In this document: positions 32,581 through 45,300 of the stretch, one piece after another | Numbering within the stretch: the first letter of the stretch is position 1 | Layout: each line of letters opens with the position of its first letter | From: Cymbomonas tetramitiformis | Lineage: Eukaryota; Chlorophyta; Pyramimonadophyceae; Pyramimonadales; Pyramimonadaceae | Reading direction: 5' to 3' | Length of the DNA: 64,000 nt | NCBI GenBank assembly: GCA_001247695.2 | Contig: LGRX02035196.1 | Location: forward strand, 1-64,000 | The notes under the pieces: generated by a model | Seen by the model: the letters and a program-made list of their open reading frames with translations, nothing else | The model's database searches: none | Told to the model about the DNA's origin: nothing | Position numbers and translations under genes: made by a program

Positions 32581-35500
32581 ATGCACTGTGGAGGGGTTCT
32601 GAGAGGGGACTGTGGGGCCCGTCTGCAGAAGCGCAACCCCAAGACGCTGCACCTCACCAAGCCGGAGGAGGTGGCCCGGTCCTTCCAAATGCTGATCATG
32701 GAGGGCCTCTCCGACCTGCAGCAGGGACTGGGCAAGGTGCGTGCGCGCACCACGTAGGTGTCTGGCCAAGAAGCCCGCCGGCGGAATGAACAGCCAGCCA
32801 AACCCAGCCTCCTGCCATCGAACCTCGTCAGTGCAACGGATGTGCTATTTTTGCCGACCTCCCGAAAGATGCCCTCAGTTCCGACACAGGGCTAGGGTTA
32901 GAATTAGGGTTAGGGTTAGGGTTTGCTGCTGCGCACTCCTCTGCATTGCACTTTGGGAATTCATCACGATGTACGATGGCGCCCTTCCCGAGTGTTTCAA
33001 CGAGTCGCGGCGGCCGTGCGTCCGGCTCTTCGAGGTCTCAGACCTTTGCGCACAACTCTTCCCACATGCGATGCTGCATTCTTACCATCACGGTGACCGC
33101 TGTGCCAAGCGCAATGCTTTGGTTTTGCTGGTTGCGCCTATGGTTCTCCGAGGTTGCCCCGAGCTGACCAAGCCAGTCGGCCTCAGTAGTGGAAATAGCG
33201 GTCTGTAGTGACGGGGGTTTGGGCTTGCTCGTGGTTGTGCATGCAACAGGTGCTGGATATTCTGCTGGCACATGCCGTCCCTTTCCCTGGGGTGGCCTCG
33301 AAACCTTCTGGGCCTCCCAGGTCGGCCAGCCAGGTCGCCATAGAAGTGAACGCAGCGCAAGATCAGTTGCGCTATCTCGAGCTGGAGTCACTGGAGGGAG
33401 CGGTGAACCACGATGTTGAGCTGCAGGTTCGATGGGGCTCCAGACATTTCTTCCACCACCTTGCCTTTCTGATCGGCACGAGATGCCCTCTCAGCGCCGC
33501 ACCAAGGCAGCAGCCCCGTTGACATTCTAGACGCACGCGCATTTCCGCTCAATCGGTGCAAGCGATGCGCCGCTCGCCCGAACTGCGCGGGCTGGCTGCT
33601 TTTGCCCGCAAGCGGGAAGGAGTGCCTGAGGTGGGACCGGCGCTCGGGGGGCTGCTGCAGCTATCCTCCTTCCAGCTGGAGGACATTCTGGTCGCGTGCG
33701 TGAACGACGCCCACACGCGCCGCATCGGGGACGAAGTGTCCGGGATCTATGCTCGGCCTGAGAGCATCCTAATTTATTCCGCGGAGCTACGTTCCTTGCT
33801 CCTTGAACGGGTATATGCCTATCATCCCCAACCTCGGCTGCCTGCAACACCTGTTTTGGCACCTTGCCAGATTGTGTGCATCTCGCTTCCGTCACCGCCT
33901 TGTGTCCCTCGCTTCCATCGCCGGGCGTTTTGGCGCTGCACGCTTCGCACTTCCCTGGACACGATGCGTGACTCGCGCTTCCATTTCCAGGCTGCACGTC
34001 TTTTGCTGAGGTCACCCTGATGCATACCTCTCGTTTCTTTCTCCAGGCCGCGCATCCTTGACTGCACCCACAGCACGCGTTTTCTGCTTTTGTGGCTAAA
34101 ACGCTCGCCTCCCGCTTCTGCCGTAAAGCTGTGCGCGTCTTGCGTCCAACGCCACAATGCATGCCTCTAATGTCCGCTGCCATGCAGCGCACCTCTTGTT
34201 TCCAGCTTCCGCGGAAGATTGCACTGCTGACGTGCCTGCGGTGCCCCTCTTGTGCAGGGCCCCACCGACGTGAAGCGTGCAATCTCCACACTCCACGATA
34301 TGTGGCTGCTGCTTGTGTGCGGCGAACGCTTGCGGCTGAACAAAATTGAGGCGGGCTCGGGCGAGTTCATGGTACACGAGACCGTGTCAAGAGACCTTTT
34401 CCGGAGCCTGCAGAACGAATTCGGTGAGGTCGGGCTCGAGTTCTATAACCGTGTATTCAAGGTACGGCAATCCCGTGCACATGGCTGGGAGTAAGGTGAA
34501 GTCAGACGAGAGCTAGCGATGATGAGGCCGGTGGGACCGTATGTTTGCCCCTGAGGGATGACGTCACTCGGACCGCATGTTTGATTTGAAACGGCAATGC
34601 ATTTCGGGCGGGACACTTCCGGCAAAGATGTATCACGCCGAGGACAAAGGACCCTGTGTAGCGTGTCAGAAGTACCCTCACCCATTTCCGGTGTGTTCAG
34701 GGATTCTGAATTAAATGCCATTGTGGCAGCCAAGAGACAACCCGAAGCGGCAATGTGCAGCATCTGTTACTGCATGCCAGATTGAGTCTCGTGCAAAATG
34801 AAACATGAACATGAACATGAAACGGCTGTGGTGATTTTAAAGGATTCTTGGTCACTGACGAAGGAGCTTTGCCTCCTATTTCTATCGGAGCAAAGACAGG
34901 CTTTTTCAGATATCTATCGGAGCGAAGGCATGGTGTTTCAGATTTCAGTGTTTTTCCTCTTCGGATTTCCGGATCGAGTTGATCAGATAGCTCTGTTCTG
35001 TAATATCTGGACACGATAGGTCTGGGCATTACATGTTTGAGGGTACCCGCATCGACCATTGTCGATTGTTGAGGAGTTCAATCGATAGAGAAGGATGGCC
35101 GTGGATACACGGTGCAGCTCGATGCAAACAGCCCACCACCGTGAAGCGAACATAACGCGTGGACAGACTTGCTGACCGGACAGGGGGTGCGGCGCAGTCA
35201 TTCAATTGGAGCGCCGGGGATTCCATGTCCAAGACGCAGTATGTGGAATGCGTGATCAACTTCATAGCTGGAGGAGAGGTGGAAGCAGCGACTTCGCGGC
35301 CCGAGGGCTCCATGATATTGATGGGGACCAAGGACAAGTATCTGCCCCTCACAACCAGGTCCTTCCACGACATGCTGAAGGCGTCGAGACGCCTTGTCAC
35401 AAGTGCGCCCAGACCTAGCCCGGCCCTCTGCTCCTGTCACTGGCGTGCAGTGCCGCAGTGCAGTGGGTTGGATGGGATGAGTTGAGTGTAGGCCCTGATG

Positions 35501-36303
35501 GAGTCGGGGAGCGCTGGTGGTGCAGAACTGCTGGGTCGCCGCTCGGCGAGGCTCGTGGATGAGCTCTACACAGAGGAGTCCATGGCCTTGTATGAGCAGA
35601 CTTTTATCCGGGTGACGGGCAGCTTGGCCAAGCCGCTGCGCATGCACCAGATCTCCCTGTTCCTCCAGCTCCAGTTCCCAGACTTCTGCGGCCAGCATGG
35701 CATCTCCGACGGGGTGCGGCCCCGGAGAGTGGAGGGCCGACGACAGTGCGCCTTTCCTTTTCTTTTCATCCCAGCCAAAACCTGCTACAGTCGGTATTCA
35801 ATCGATGGCTGTGACGAGCTGGCAGAGCAGCTATTTTGCTGTGCACAACATGCTAATTGCTCCGGACTGATCGGGCAGGATAGCAGTTCAAATCCGCTCG
35901 CAGCGAGGCGATATGACGGCCCAGCCTACTGTTCCGATGTCGCGGAGATGCCATTATAATCCGTGTGATGCCCGCCACTTGATCATTATAAGCCGTGCGA
36001 TGCCCGCCACTTGATCAACCCCTGCAAGTTCGTGTGCCCCGCAATGGCATGTAAATTTCGGCGGGGAGAGGGTTGCAGGACGCATACAACGTGGTGCAGG
36101 AGCTGCACCTGCTGAACGAGGATCAGACCGAACTCGCGGAGATTCCGTGGACCCTGCTGAGCAAGCAAATACAGAAGTGCAGGAAGGAGTACGAGGACAA
36201 GGTCCTGTCCGAGGATAAGAATCAGCTGCACGTCGGCAACGGCATTTTGAATCCGTCGCACTGGGCCATCCAACGCGTGTGGCGCCCCATCATGCTCTAC
36301 CAC
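32581..36303 (+). CDS. Gene 2 N-terminal cytoplasmic exons
   Basis: A long N-terminal region of at least 350 residues precedes S1. 32629-32736 encodes KRNPKTLHLTKPEEVARSF. 33250-33426 encodes VLDILLAHAV ... LRYLELESLEGAV. 34258-34461 encodes VKRAISTLHDMWLLLVCGE ... NEFGEVGLEFYNRVFK. Near 35180-35390 lies MSKTQYVECVINFIAGGE. Near 35514-35690 lies LVDELYTEESMALYEQTF. 36079-36303 encodes DAYNVVQELHLLNEDQTE and ends NPSHWAIQRVWRPIMLYH just before S1. Two stretches (around GSGEFMVHETV and around FNWSAGDSMSKTQ) have EF-hand-like spacing but lack the first Asp, so calcium binding is speculative. No named domain was recognised. Most joins are phase 0, which gives some freedom for error. Confidence 0.6.
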
Positions 36304-39300
36304 GTACTCGCCCCCCCAACACATGCCCTCTTCTGCCTCCTGGTTGTGCGCTGATGTGCACGCATCACCTGTGGAGCTCCCTCCGCAAAGATAACCAGGC
36401 CAGTCTCCCCGGAACAATCTCCCACGTGTGTGTGCAGATGTGGCATGATCCGCGACGTTCTTACGACACTCCCCTCGGCACTGGCGCTGCGTGTCGTGCG
36501 CCGGCTGCACCGTGCACCGGCTGCACCGTGCACCTTGCTCTGCCTTTGGATGCGCTAGCCCATTCCTGATCTCAAACCCCTGCTCTTGTGGCATTCAGTT
36601 CGCCTGACCCCCCGACTCCCTTTTGCTTGCACTAGACTAGTCCCCCCCCCTTGCAGCCCTTTCTCTGCCACGCCGTGCAGAACGCCTAATAAACCCCAGC
36701 CCCCGCCCGCACCGCTTCTTCTGGTACGGCAGGTGGTGTACAGCTTCTTTATGGTACCCTTCCGCATCGCCTTCCAGCCATTCAAGCGAGTCGACCAGCC
36801 CATGTACCTGATCTTTGAGCTCTTCCCAGACCTGCTCATGCTCCTGGACGCTATGATTGTCAACTTCAGCCTGGCGTACTTCAACAAGGATTCACTCTTC
36901 ATCACCGGTGCGCAGTTTTATACGCACCGCCCGGCAGGCCACCACACGCGGAGAGGGAGCATCGACTGCATCATAACCTCTTCCGCGGACTGAGGCGTGC
37001 ACAGCGGCCTGGCCTGAGCGCACAAGTAGGCATACCTCCGGCCGAGGCGTGCACAGCGGCCTGGCCTGAGCGCACAAGTAGGCATATCTCCGGCCGAGGC
37101 ATGCACGGCGGCCTGGCCTGAGCGCACAAGTAGGCATACCTCCGGCCGAGGTGTGCACGGCGGCCTGGCCTCAGCGCACAAGTAGGCATACCTCCGGCCG
37201 AGACGTGCAATTTCAACTTGACAACCTCCCCCACTGCCTCCGAGATCCAGACCGTGCCTCAGACTTGATGGTTCCAACTCAGTGTCCCCGAAAAGATGCT
37301 CCGCCTGTGTGGAGAACGGGGCGGAGGTGAGGGGCCGCACGGTCGCCCGCCGCTGTTGGCCGGAGAGTAAGGATGCCTCACAGGAAGGAGGGTCCGGGGA
37401 ATGAGCAGACCGGGCCAAGATATCACGGCACTATGTTGCAAACGGGTTCGTGATTGACATGTGCGCTGCGCTTCCCTTCGACCTGTTCGCGCTGGGCATG
37501 GGGTCGAACATGTACACCGCCTCCCTCATGCGCCTCCCCAAGCTGCTGAGGCTGCGCAACCTTCTGGTCAGCCTCAAGGCAAGCCTCTCGAAGAACGAGA
37601 ATAACGCCACCAAAATCAAGCGGCTGCTGTACATCACCGCGGGCATCCTCCATCTGACGGCTTGTGTGTGGTGAGTGCGCCGCGCGGCAGAACCCAACCC
37701 TAAAATGCCACTAGCTGGAACCAGCGCTTCCTGTGGCGCCACATGCATCTGCTGAGGCCGCCGCCCGGCCCACCCAGGCACGTCTCTCAAACCCCCCGAG
37801 CCACCCCTGCACCCCCATCACGTGATCGCAAGCATCACGAGCATTCCTGCACGGCGACCCGGCAAGACCCCGTGTTCACTTTTTGCTTAGGAGCACCGGG
37901 CAATAGTCACACGGAGTATTTGAGTTGGCCTTTTTGGGGGGCTGTGGCGCAGGTTCTCCCTCGGGCAGAACTCCGGGCACACCTGGTACACCGCGCAGAG
38001 AGAGCGCATCGACGCCTTGGAGGAGGACACCATGGCGGAAGAGAGGATACCCGAGCCGCAGCTGGGATTCGGGGACAAGGACACCGTATTTGAGAAGTAT
38101 CTCCTCTCGTTCTATTGGGTCACAGTCACCATTTCCAGCAGCGGTCGCGTGGGCAACATGTTGCCTGTTAACTTTTCCGAGATTGCGTTTGTCATCGCGA
38201 TCATGTTCCTGAATATCACCCTCTTCTCCTATCTACTTGGTAAGTCCCTGCCAGCTGCCTTGAGTCGGGCCGCACGCCCTTGCCTTGTCAGCATGCTTTC
38301 CTTGTCTGGTGCGGCGCGGTGCACGGATCTCACGGCTGATCTCACTCGCCGGGTTCAAGAGTTGTCATTCAGACGTTTGGCAAGTGCCAGGTGAGGGCAC
38401 CTCGCGCTAATGGCTAGCGCGTTTGGTGCTGTCTGACGGGATTCGGATTGTGGGCGGGGCTGCCCAGGCGAGATGTCGAACATCGTGCTCGCAGCGGATG
38501 AGAAGCTGATGAAGGACCAGGAGCAGATGATCAAGGTTCAAACTTTCCTCACTTCGCGGCAGCTTCCGAACGAGCTGCAGGAAGAGGTGAAGAAGCATTT
38601 CCACGTGTCTCGCAATGGAGAGAAGCACCAGGACATGGCCGAGATCACCTCCTTGATGAGCCACACCCTCCAGGTCCCCCCATCCCGCCTCCTTGCTTTT
38701 CGCTCTCAGTTGCGCTAGTGCTTGCCACCACAGCTGGCGTCCCCCGCAAGCACACATGCAGTACCTCCCGCCCTTTCTCCCCCTACCCTTTCGCCTGAGT
38801 GAGCTTCTGCCTGGATCCGCAGGTGGAAGTGGCCAAGTGTCTCTCCCGCAACTTCATCTCGGATGTGCGGCTGCTTAAGGCACGCCCTGTCCCCTTATGA
38901 GGGTGGACCAACGCCGTCTGTGAGGTCCGCCATATCTGTGTGCGAAGAGACTGCCCGTGCCCTGCGACACTGAGACCCCGGCCCCAGTGCACCGGTAGGA
39001 ATGTCGCCGGCCACATTCTGCTGTGAGGAGGTGGACATTCAGCGCACCCGCTGGGTGGGCGACAGATACCGCTGCAGCAGTGCTCATCCATCGAGCAGGG
39101 GGTGAGGGGTGTGCGGGGATGCGGGGGAGCAGGGTTGCGGTGACAACTTCATGGACTCCTTGTCCGTTCTCCTGCGTGAAAATCAGTTCCCTCCCACCAC
39201 CGTGGTCTTCCGGGAGGCGGAGGTGCTACAGCCTAACCCACTTCTAGCTATAACCCCATTCCTAGAGCCGCGTCTCTCCCAAGTCGCCTTTCCGCCCACA

Positions 39301-42300
39301 CCAGCCTGGTGCACTGACTCCCACTGCTCCCCTTGCTCATGCTTTATTTCCCACCCAGGCACCTGATCGCTGACCTCTGCATGCCGGCCGCTTCTTCTGC
39401 TGGAGTGGGTGTCTGCACGCGGTCCGGGCCCCGACCTCGAGGCCCCCGCGGTGTGCGGATGTGATTAGCGGTGAGACGGCTGAAGGCGGGTGGGCGGAGC
39501 CGGGGCGGCAGGTGTGCCGGGAGTTGGTTTTTGTAGTGAGCGGGTCGGTGCAGATCGTGGTGAACACCGACGAGGAGGGGGACCTCGTGGTGGAGACGGT
39601 CAATTCGGGCGAGTCCGCCGGCGACCTGGCCTTCTTCTTCGGCATGCGCCACTTCACGTCAGCCCGGGTCAGCCCGGGCATGAACTGCGTGTGCTTCGTC
39701 CTCCAGCGATTCGACTTTGTGCAGCTGCTAAAGCTCTACCCCTCCGAGGAGGAACTCATCGCCCACAACGCCCTGCACTCTTTCACCGAGTACGAGCGTG
39801 AGGCAGGGAGCCACTACTCCCAGTCCCAAGGGGGGGTGCGCCACCCACTCCCTGGCCCCCTTGCGCATCCCGCCTCAAGCACCCAGCCGCCTTCCCGACA
39901 TTGCAACCCAGCTCGCTCTCCTTGTGAGATGCATGAATGCCGGGCAGAGGGATGCGGGTCATGTCCCATGACAGCAGCCATATGTAGGATTTTAGGTGTG
40001 CAAGTGGGTGGCTTGCTGGCGGCCAGAGGACGCGAAGCTGCCGGGGCGCCCTGTGCACTGCGAACCATCTTCAGTGGTCGCATCCCGGGAGTGTTGTGCA
40101 AGCACCAATCCACGTTGGCCTGCTCGGCTCTTCTCCGCTCTGCTGCGCTCTGCCCCGCTCTCGCTCTGCTCAGGAGAAGTCATCGCAGGGGGGCTGCAAA
40201 CGGGCGCCCCAAGCCTTCGGCGCCTGCTTGCCTCGTGTGGACATGGCTTGGGATTGGGTTTAAGTTGGTTGACGGGCGCGCGGCTCTCGTGGCACCACAG
40301 AGCGAAAGTGGGCGGAGCCATGGCACCTCCGCCTCCAGAGACAGTGGCAGCAAGATGCTGGAGACCTTGGAGGTGAGCGGCATGGGCGACGCGATCAAGA
40401 TGCTGCGCTCCAAGCGGGCCAACGACAACCTCACGCGCCTGTTTGAGGCCGCGCGCCGCGCATCTGAGGTTCCCTCCTGCCCACCCTGCCAATACCAACC
40501 CCTGCACCTCGTAGCTGTGCTCTTCTCAGCCCTCAATCTCACTCCCGGCTCCAGCTCCTTGTTGTAGTCGACGGCGGAAAAACTGTGCTGCACAGCACCA
40601 GCCTCTTTCAGCTCGGGGCTGGTGTTCTAATTCGCGACAGCCGACCGTCTTCACCGCGAGCTGGTTGCGACTGCAAACCCAGCTGGATGGTCCAAGCACC
40701 ACTCATGGTGACAGTAAAGTGTACGACCTTGACGTGTAAGCGCTTGCTCACTCGCGCCACAAATGTCCATACGTGTGGTGTGTATGACGCGGTGCCATGT
40801 GTGAGCCCCGCTCAGTCCACTACGTGTCCAGATGTCATCTCATCGACCGCTCCTCCGCCCCTCTTCTCTGAGAGATAGGGTCAAGCCGCCTTCTGGGGGC
40901 AGGGAGTGAGGCGGTATGGGGTGGGAGGGGGGACATGCAGAGCGTCTTCAAGGAGTCGCTGCTGAAGACCGGCCTCGATGTGGATGCAACGTGAGCCCTC
41001 CCCGCCCCTCCGCCCCTCCGCCCCTCCGCGAGTCGCATCTGGATAGCCGCTCCCAGCGAAGGGCTGAGACCCAGTAGAGGTCATTGAGCTCCTAGGCCTG
41101 CCTGCATCAACCTTCACCCTCCGCTGAGCCGAATGACAGCGCTACTCGGAGAAACCCCGCGAATGCTCCGGTTTAACCTCTCTCTTGCACTCGGGCCGGG
41201 CGGGCGGCAGTGGCACACCGCAAGTTCTCCGTTGCCACCAGCCACACTGTGTGCACGGAGGGTTCTGACGCGGCGTCCTCGAGCGCCTCCGTATTTTGAC
41301 TCTCGAGTTGCCGGAAAGGAGCACAGGAAAACTGCATCGCCATTCCTGGAACCAAGATGATTGGCCGGATGGGTTTGCACCGTCGCACGTGTTAGCCAAT
41401 CCTGTGCTTCGATGCCACAAGCGCTGCAGATCCTCGGAAGGCCGCAGAAATGCTGATAGCCAATTTTGGATCCAAGAGGCACAGATTGGCGCCTTGCCTC
41501 ATGGATTCGATCGTGTGGCAGGCAGAGGTTCAGATCCGCAAACCCTGGGCTTGAAACGCCTGACAGTGGTCTAATTAGATAATTGATCGTCATCCTGTAC
41601 CCCACAGCGGTCACTAGTTCTCACCGCTTGGGGATGCTCCTGGGATCTGCCCAACGTGCGCCATTCAGTGCAGCTGCTGAGCTGCCATTTGCCAGGCCGG
41701 CTGCAAGGTGAGTTTGACGGCGGATGGGGGAACTGATGGAGCTGCAGCGATGGCTATGGCCGCACGTCGCTGCATGTGGCGGCCTCGGAGGGGAATCTCG
41801 GGGTCATCCGGCACCTCCTGGAACAGGGCGCTAGCGTCAACATCAAGGACAGCCACGGCAACACGCCATTGAACGAGGCAGTGCTACACGTCCAGGAGGA
41901 GGCGTGCGCGATATTCCGTAAGCACGACCCGAAGCTCGCCCTGGACATGAGGGAGGTTGATGCTGCCGTGAAGCTGTGTGAAGCTGGCGCGAAGGTCCGC
42001 CCCACTCCCTGGAATGGATCGAAGTCGGTCCGAAACTCGTGCCCGGGAGGTCATCAGGGGAACACGCCGAGACTGTTTTGGGTTTTTGTGGCGTTTGTCA
42101 GTGGGTGGATCTAACCGCTGGGATGAAGCCTCTCCATCGTTGGATCGGTCGCTTTTAACATCCCTGCACGGCCAGAGATGGTGCTTGATTTGCTACGCCT
42201 CCCTCTGAGCCCAGAATTCTGACTACGGGTATGTTTGGGACACGCAGGGTGACCTGGTCCAGATACAGCGATTCGTGCAGAACGGAGTCAATTTGAACTG

Positions 42301-45300
42301 GGCGGACTACGACAGCCGCACATGCTTACACCTGGCATCGGCAGGTGCGGAGATCTCTGAACTCACCACCGTGTGAAGAACTGGATTTCGTTTGAGATGG
42401 AGCGTCCTGGTCCGTGCAGCGCAGCCTGTGCCTTGGTTACACTTGGCCTGTGCCTGACGGTATCGTAAGGCAGCGCACCCGCTGAGCTGCGCCACGTGCG
42501 GAGCGGCGCAGGCGGGGCTGACCTGTGCGCGGCTCCGGGGCTCGAGCGCCACGCCTGCGCCCTCCAGCCGGACCGAGAGCCCAGCATGTGCTCGGTCATG
42601 AGCAGCGGCTCAGTGTGAGGAGGGAGCTGTGGGATGTGAGTGGCAGAGGGGCAATATGACGTCGTGAAATTCCTGTTGGAGCAAGGAGCAGACGTGAAGT
42701 GTCTGGACCGCTTCGGGGGGACGCCCCTCGAGGATGCCATCCGTCACAAAAAGTATGACGTGCAGAAGCTCCTCGTCAAGAATGGCGGCACCATAGGTCA
42801 GATGGATCTTGCCTCCAAGTGCGCTCTGCCCCACCTCCCCCGTCCCAACCTCATCCCAAACCCATCCCCACCCAAACTGCCCCCTTTCAGGCATAAAATG
42901 TTGTCCCATTCCACCGTGTTCCGTTTGCCAATGATTGAGTCGCCAATCATCGGCTACAGCTACAAATCTGCGCGGGGTCTTCATCTTGCGCCACACATCA
43001 CGGCTCTTGGACCGCCTCCAGATGTTTAAAACTAGAGGTAGTACATTTGCGACGCTCTCCCCAAATCAAATAGGTAGAGGGCAGGCTTGTTGTGGTGCTG
43101 CGGTAGCCGGCGCCTTCTCGGTGACAGATTTCTCGCTGTGGGCACGAGGTGAGCGCCCGTGAGCCGTTGGATTATGTCGAGCTGCATTCAGCAACGTGGG
43201 AGAAAAAAGCTGCCACAGCAGCTGGAAATATGTGCTCAGTGCAGCAGCGAGGGACAGGCGACGCATTGGCCGTATGGATGTGTCGAGCTAAATTCGGCAG
43301 GAGAGCTTCACAGGCGCCGAATGGAGGTACTTCAGCAGCGGGGGAGGGGAGAGCTTCCACAGGGGTCTTGTATACGGGTCGAGTTCAGCGGTGGGGCAGA
43401 GGAGATCGCATACATCAGTCAGGCGTCGGGCCACATTTGGCAGTGGGCAGGAGTGGAGCTGCCACAGGCCCGAAGTGAGGTTTCGGCTAACGTGAGGAGC
43501 ATGGAGGAGGAGAAATCCCCCAGAGGGGAGGTCGAAGGGATTGGTTAAGTTTGGCGGAGGGGTAGAGAAGAGTTCGGAATAGTGTGATGTGGAGAGGAGA
43601 GCTTACGCGGCGGTAGGAGTGACGTGGGTGTGCGGGTAGGAGTGACGGGGGAGTGACGGGGGTGTGCTGGGCAGAATGTGCGAGGCGGCTGCAAGCGACG
43701 ACGTCCCTACTCTGGAGATCCTGATTGCATGCGGCGTGCACCCAAACTCGACGGACTACAATAAGCGCACCGCTTTGCATCTGGTCCGCCCATTATCGCT
43801 TTGCATTTTGTCCGCCCATCACCGCTTTGCATCTGGTCCGCCCATCACCGCTGCCTGCCTGCTGCGTAGATTGCGCCCTGCAGCTCATTCTTTCATTATT
43901 CCAGATTTGCTCCTCGCAGACGACGTGGTAAGACCATGAAGACGGTCTGCAGACACACACATCATGGGGCATGACCATGCATGCACGTATGAGCTGCGCC
44001 CCCTGTCACCATCGATCAGATGTGGCAAATGCACTGTATGACACACTGATGGGCACCGATCCACTGATGGGCAGGCGGCTAGCATGGGCGCGGACGATGT
44101 TATTGATTTCCTACTGCACATAGACCCTCCGATCGACCGTAATCCCATTGATCGATGGGGGGGCACTCCGTTGGAGGATGCTTATCGCCATCAGAATGAG
44201 GTGAGATTTCTTTTCTAAGTGCTCCAGCCTAGCATGCACTGCCATGCTCGCACCCTTGCGTCTTTTATCACACGCAGTGTCCCGCCGATTCTGCCTTCAG
44301 GGAAGCTGTGATATGGGCATGGAGAGAACTGGCCGAGGATGGTGACACAGGTGGCAATCGTCATGTTGGAGGTGGCGGGAGCCCTGCGCTCTGGGCATTC
44401 CGACCTGATGAGGGAAACTGAAGAAAAACAGAAGGCTGTCTGGGCGCAAGTAAAGAAGTGCGATCCAACTCCGCTCGGCACTCGAGCTCTGTCAGAACTT
44501 CACTGTAGCTTGCATGCGCTGAAGCAAACTATCCTTGCAGTAGTAACAAATGAAAGGTTTGGCTGTTCAAGAATGATATCAGCATGAAGCACAATGGCGT
44601 CATAACTAGTGACGGAATGAGTTGGAAGACTGGGAGCAAACTGGTGCTTGGCGTAAGCAAGCCGCATATGGGACACCAGGGAGCGCCAGGGGAGTGAGGC
44701 CGAGGCTCAATTACTCACTACCAGCTTTGAATAGTGCCTGATATGGATTGCGACCATTGATTGTGACCGGATGCGATGGGCCATGCAGCAATCGACGCTC
44801 GAGAGTGCGCAAAATGGTGGAAGAATGTAGCGAGGCTAAGGATCTGACATCAATGCGTGATATAGAGGAGAAGCTGGAAGATTCCTTCAACAATGCTCAG
44901 CAAGCAAACAGAGAAATCGAGGTGTGCCAGTCGAGATCTCGTAGAATGTATTTGCACGATGCGTACGCTTTGCTTCGACAAATTAAATCGACGGCGTTGA
45001 TGAGCTCTCCATGCCTGAGTTTGGGTGGAATGGCTGCCACAAATGGTTGTTGGCATGATCATGGAGTGCTGCGCATGTTACAGGATCGGTTGGCCATATG
45101 CTCGGAAAAGTTTGAGGCGCTCGGGCACACTCGTGACAATGATTCTGGCAAACTGCCACTGGATGAGCTCTGCTCTCTCATGGAAGAGTGCGAGCACCTG
45201 CGTCGCCATTTGCGTAAGTCACCTCCCTGCACTCGCACCTGTAGATAAACGGAGGTGGCAGGATGTAGGAGGATACCAGGGAACACGAGGGCAAGAGGCG

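Noticed and set aside
32892..32924. Chromosome end
   Set aside because: Only about five units, flanked on both sides by gene 2 sequence.
36892..37418. Minus-strand ORFs with Cys/Leu repeats (TCALRPG type)
   Set aside because: They translate the 52-bp intronic repeat antisense to channel gene 2.
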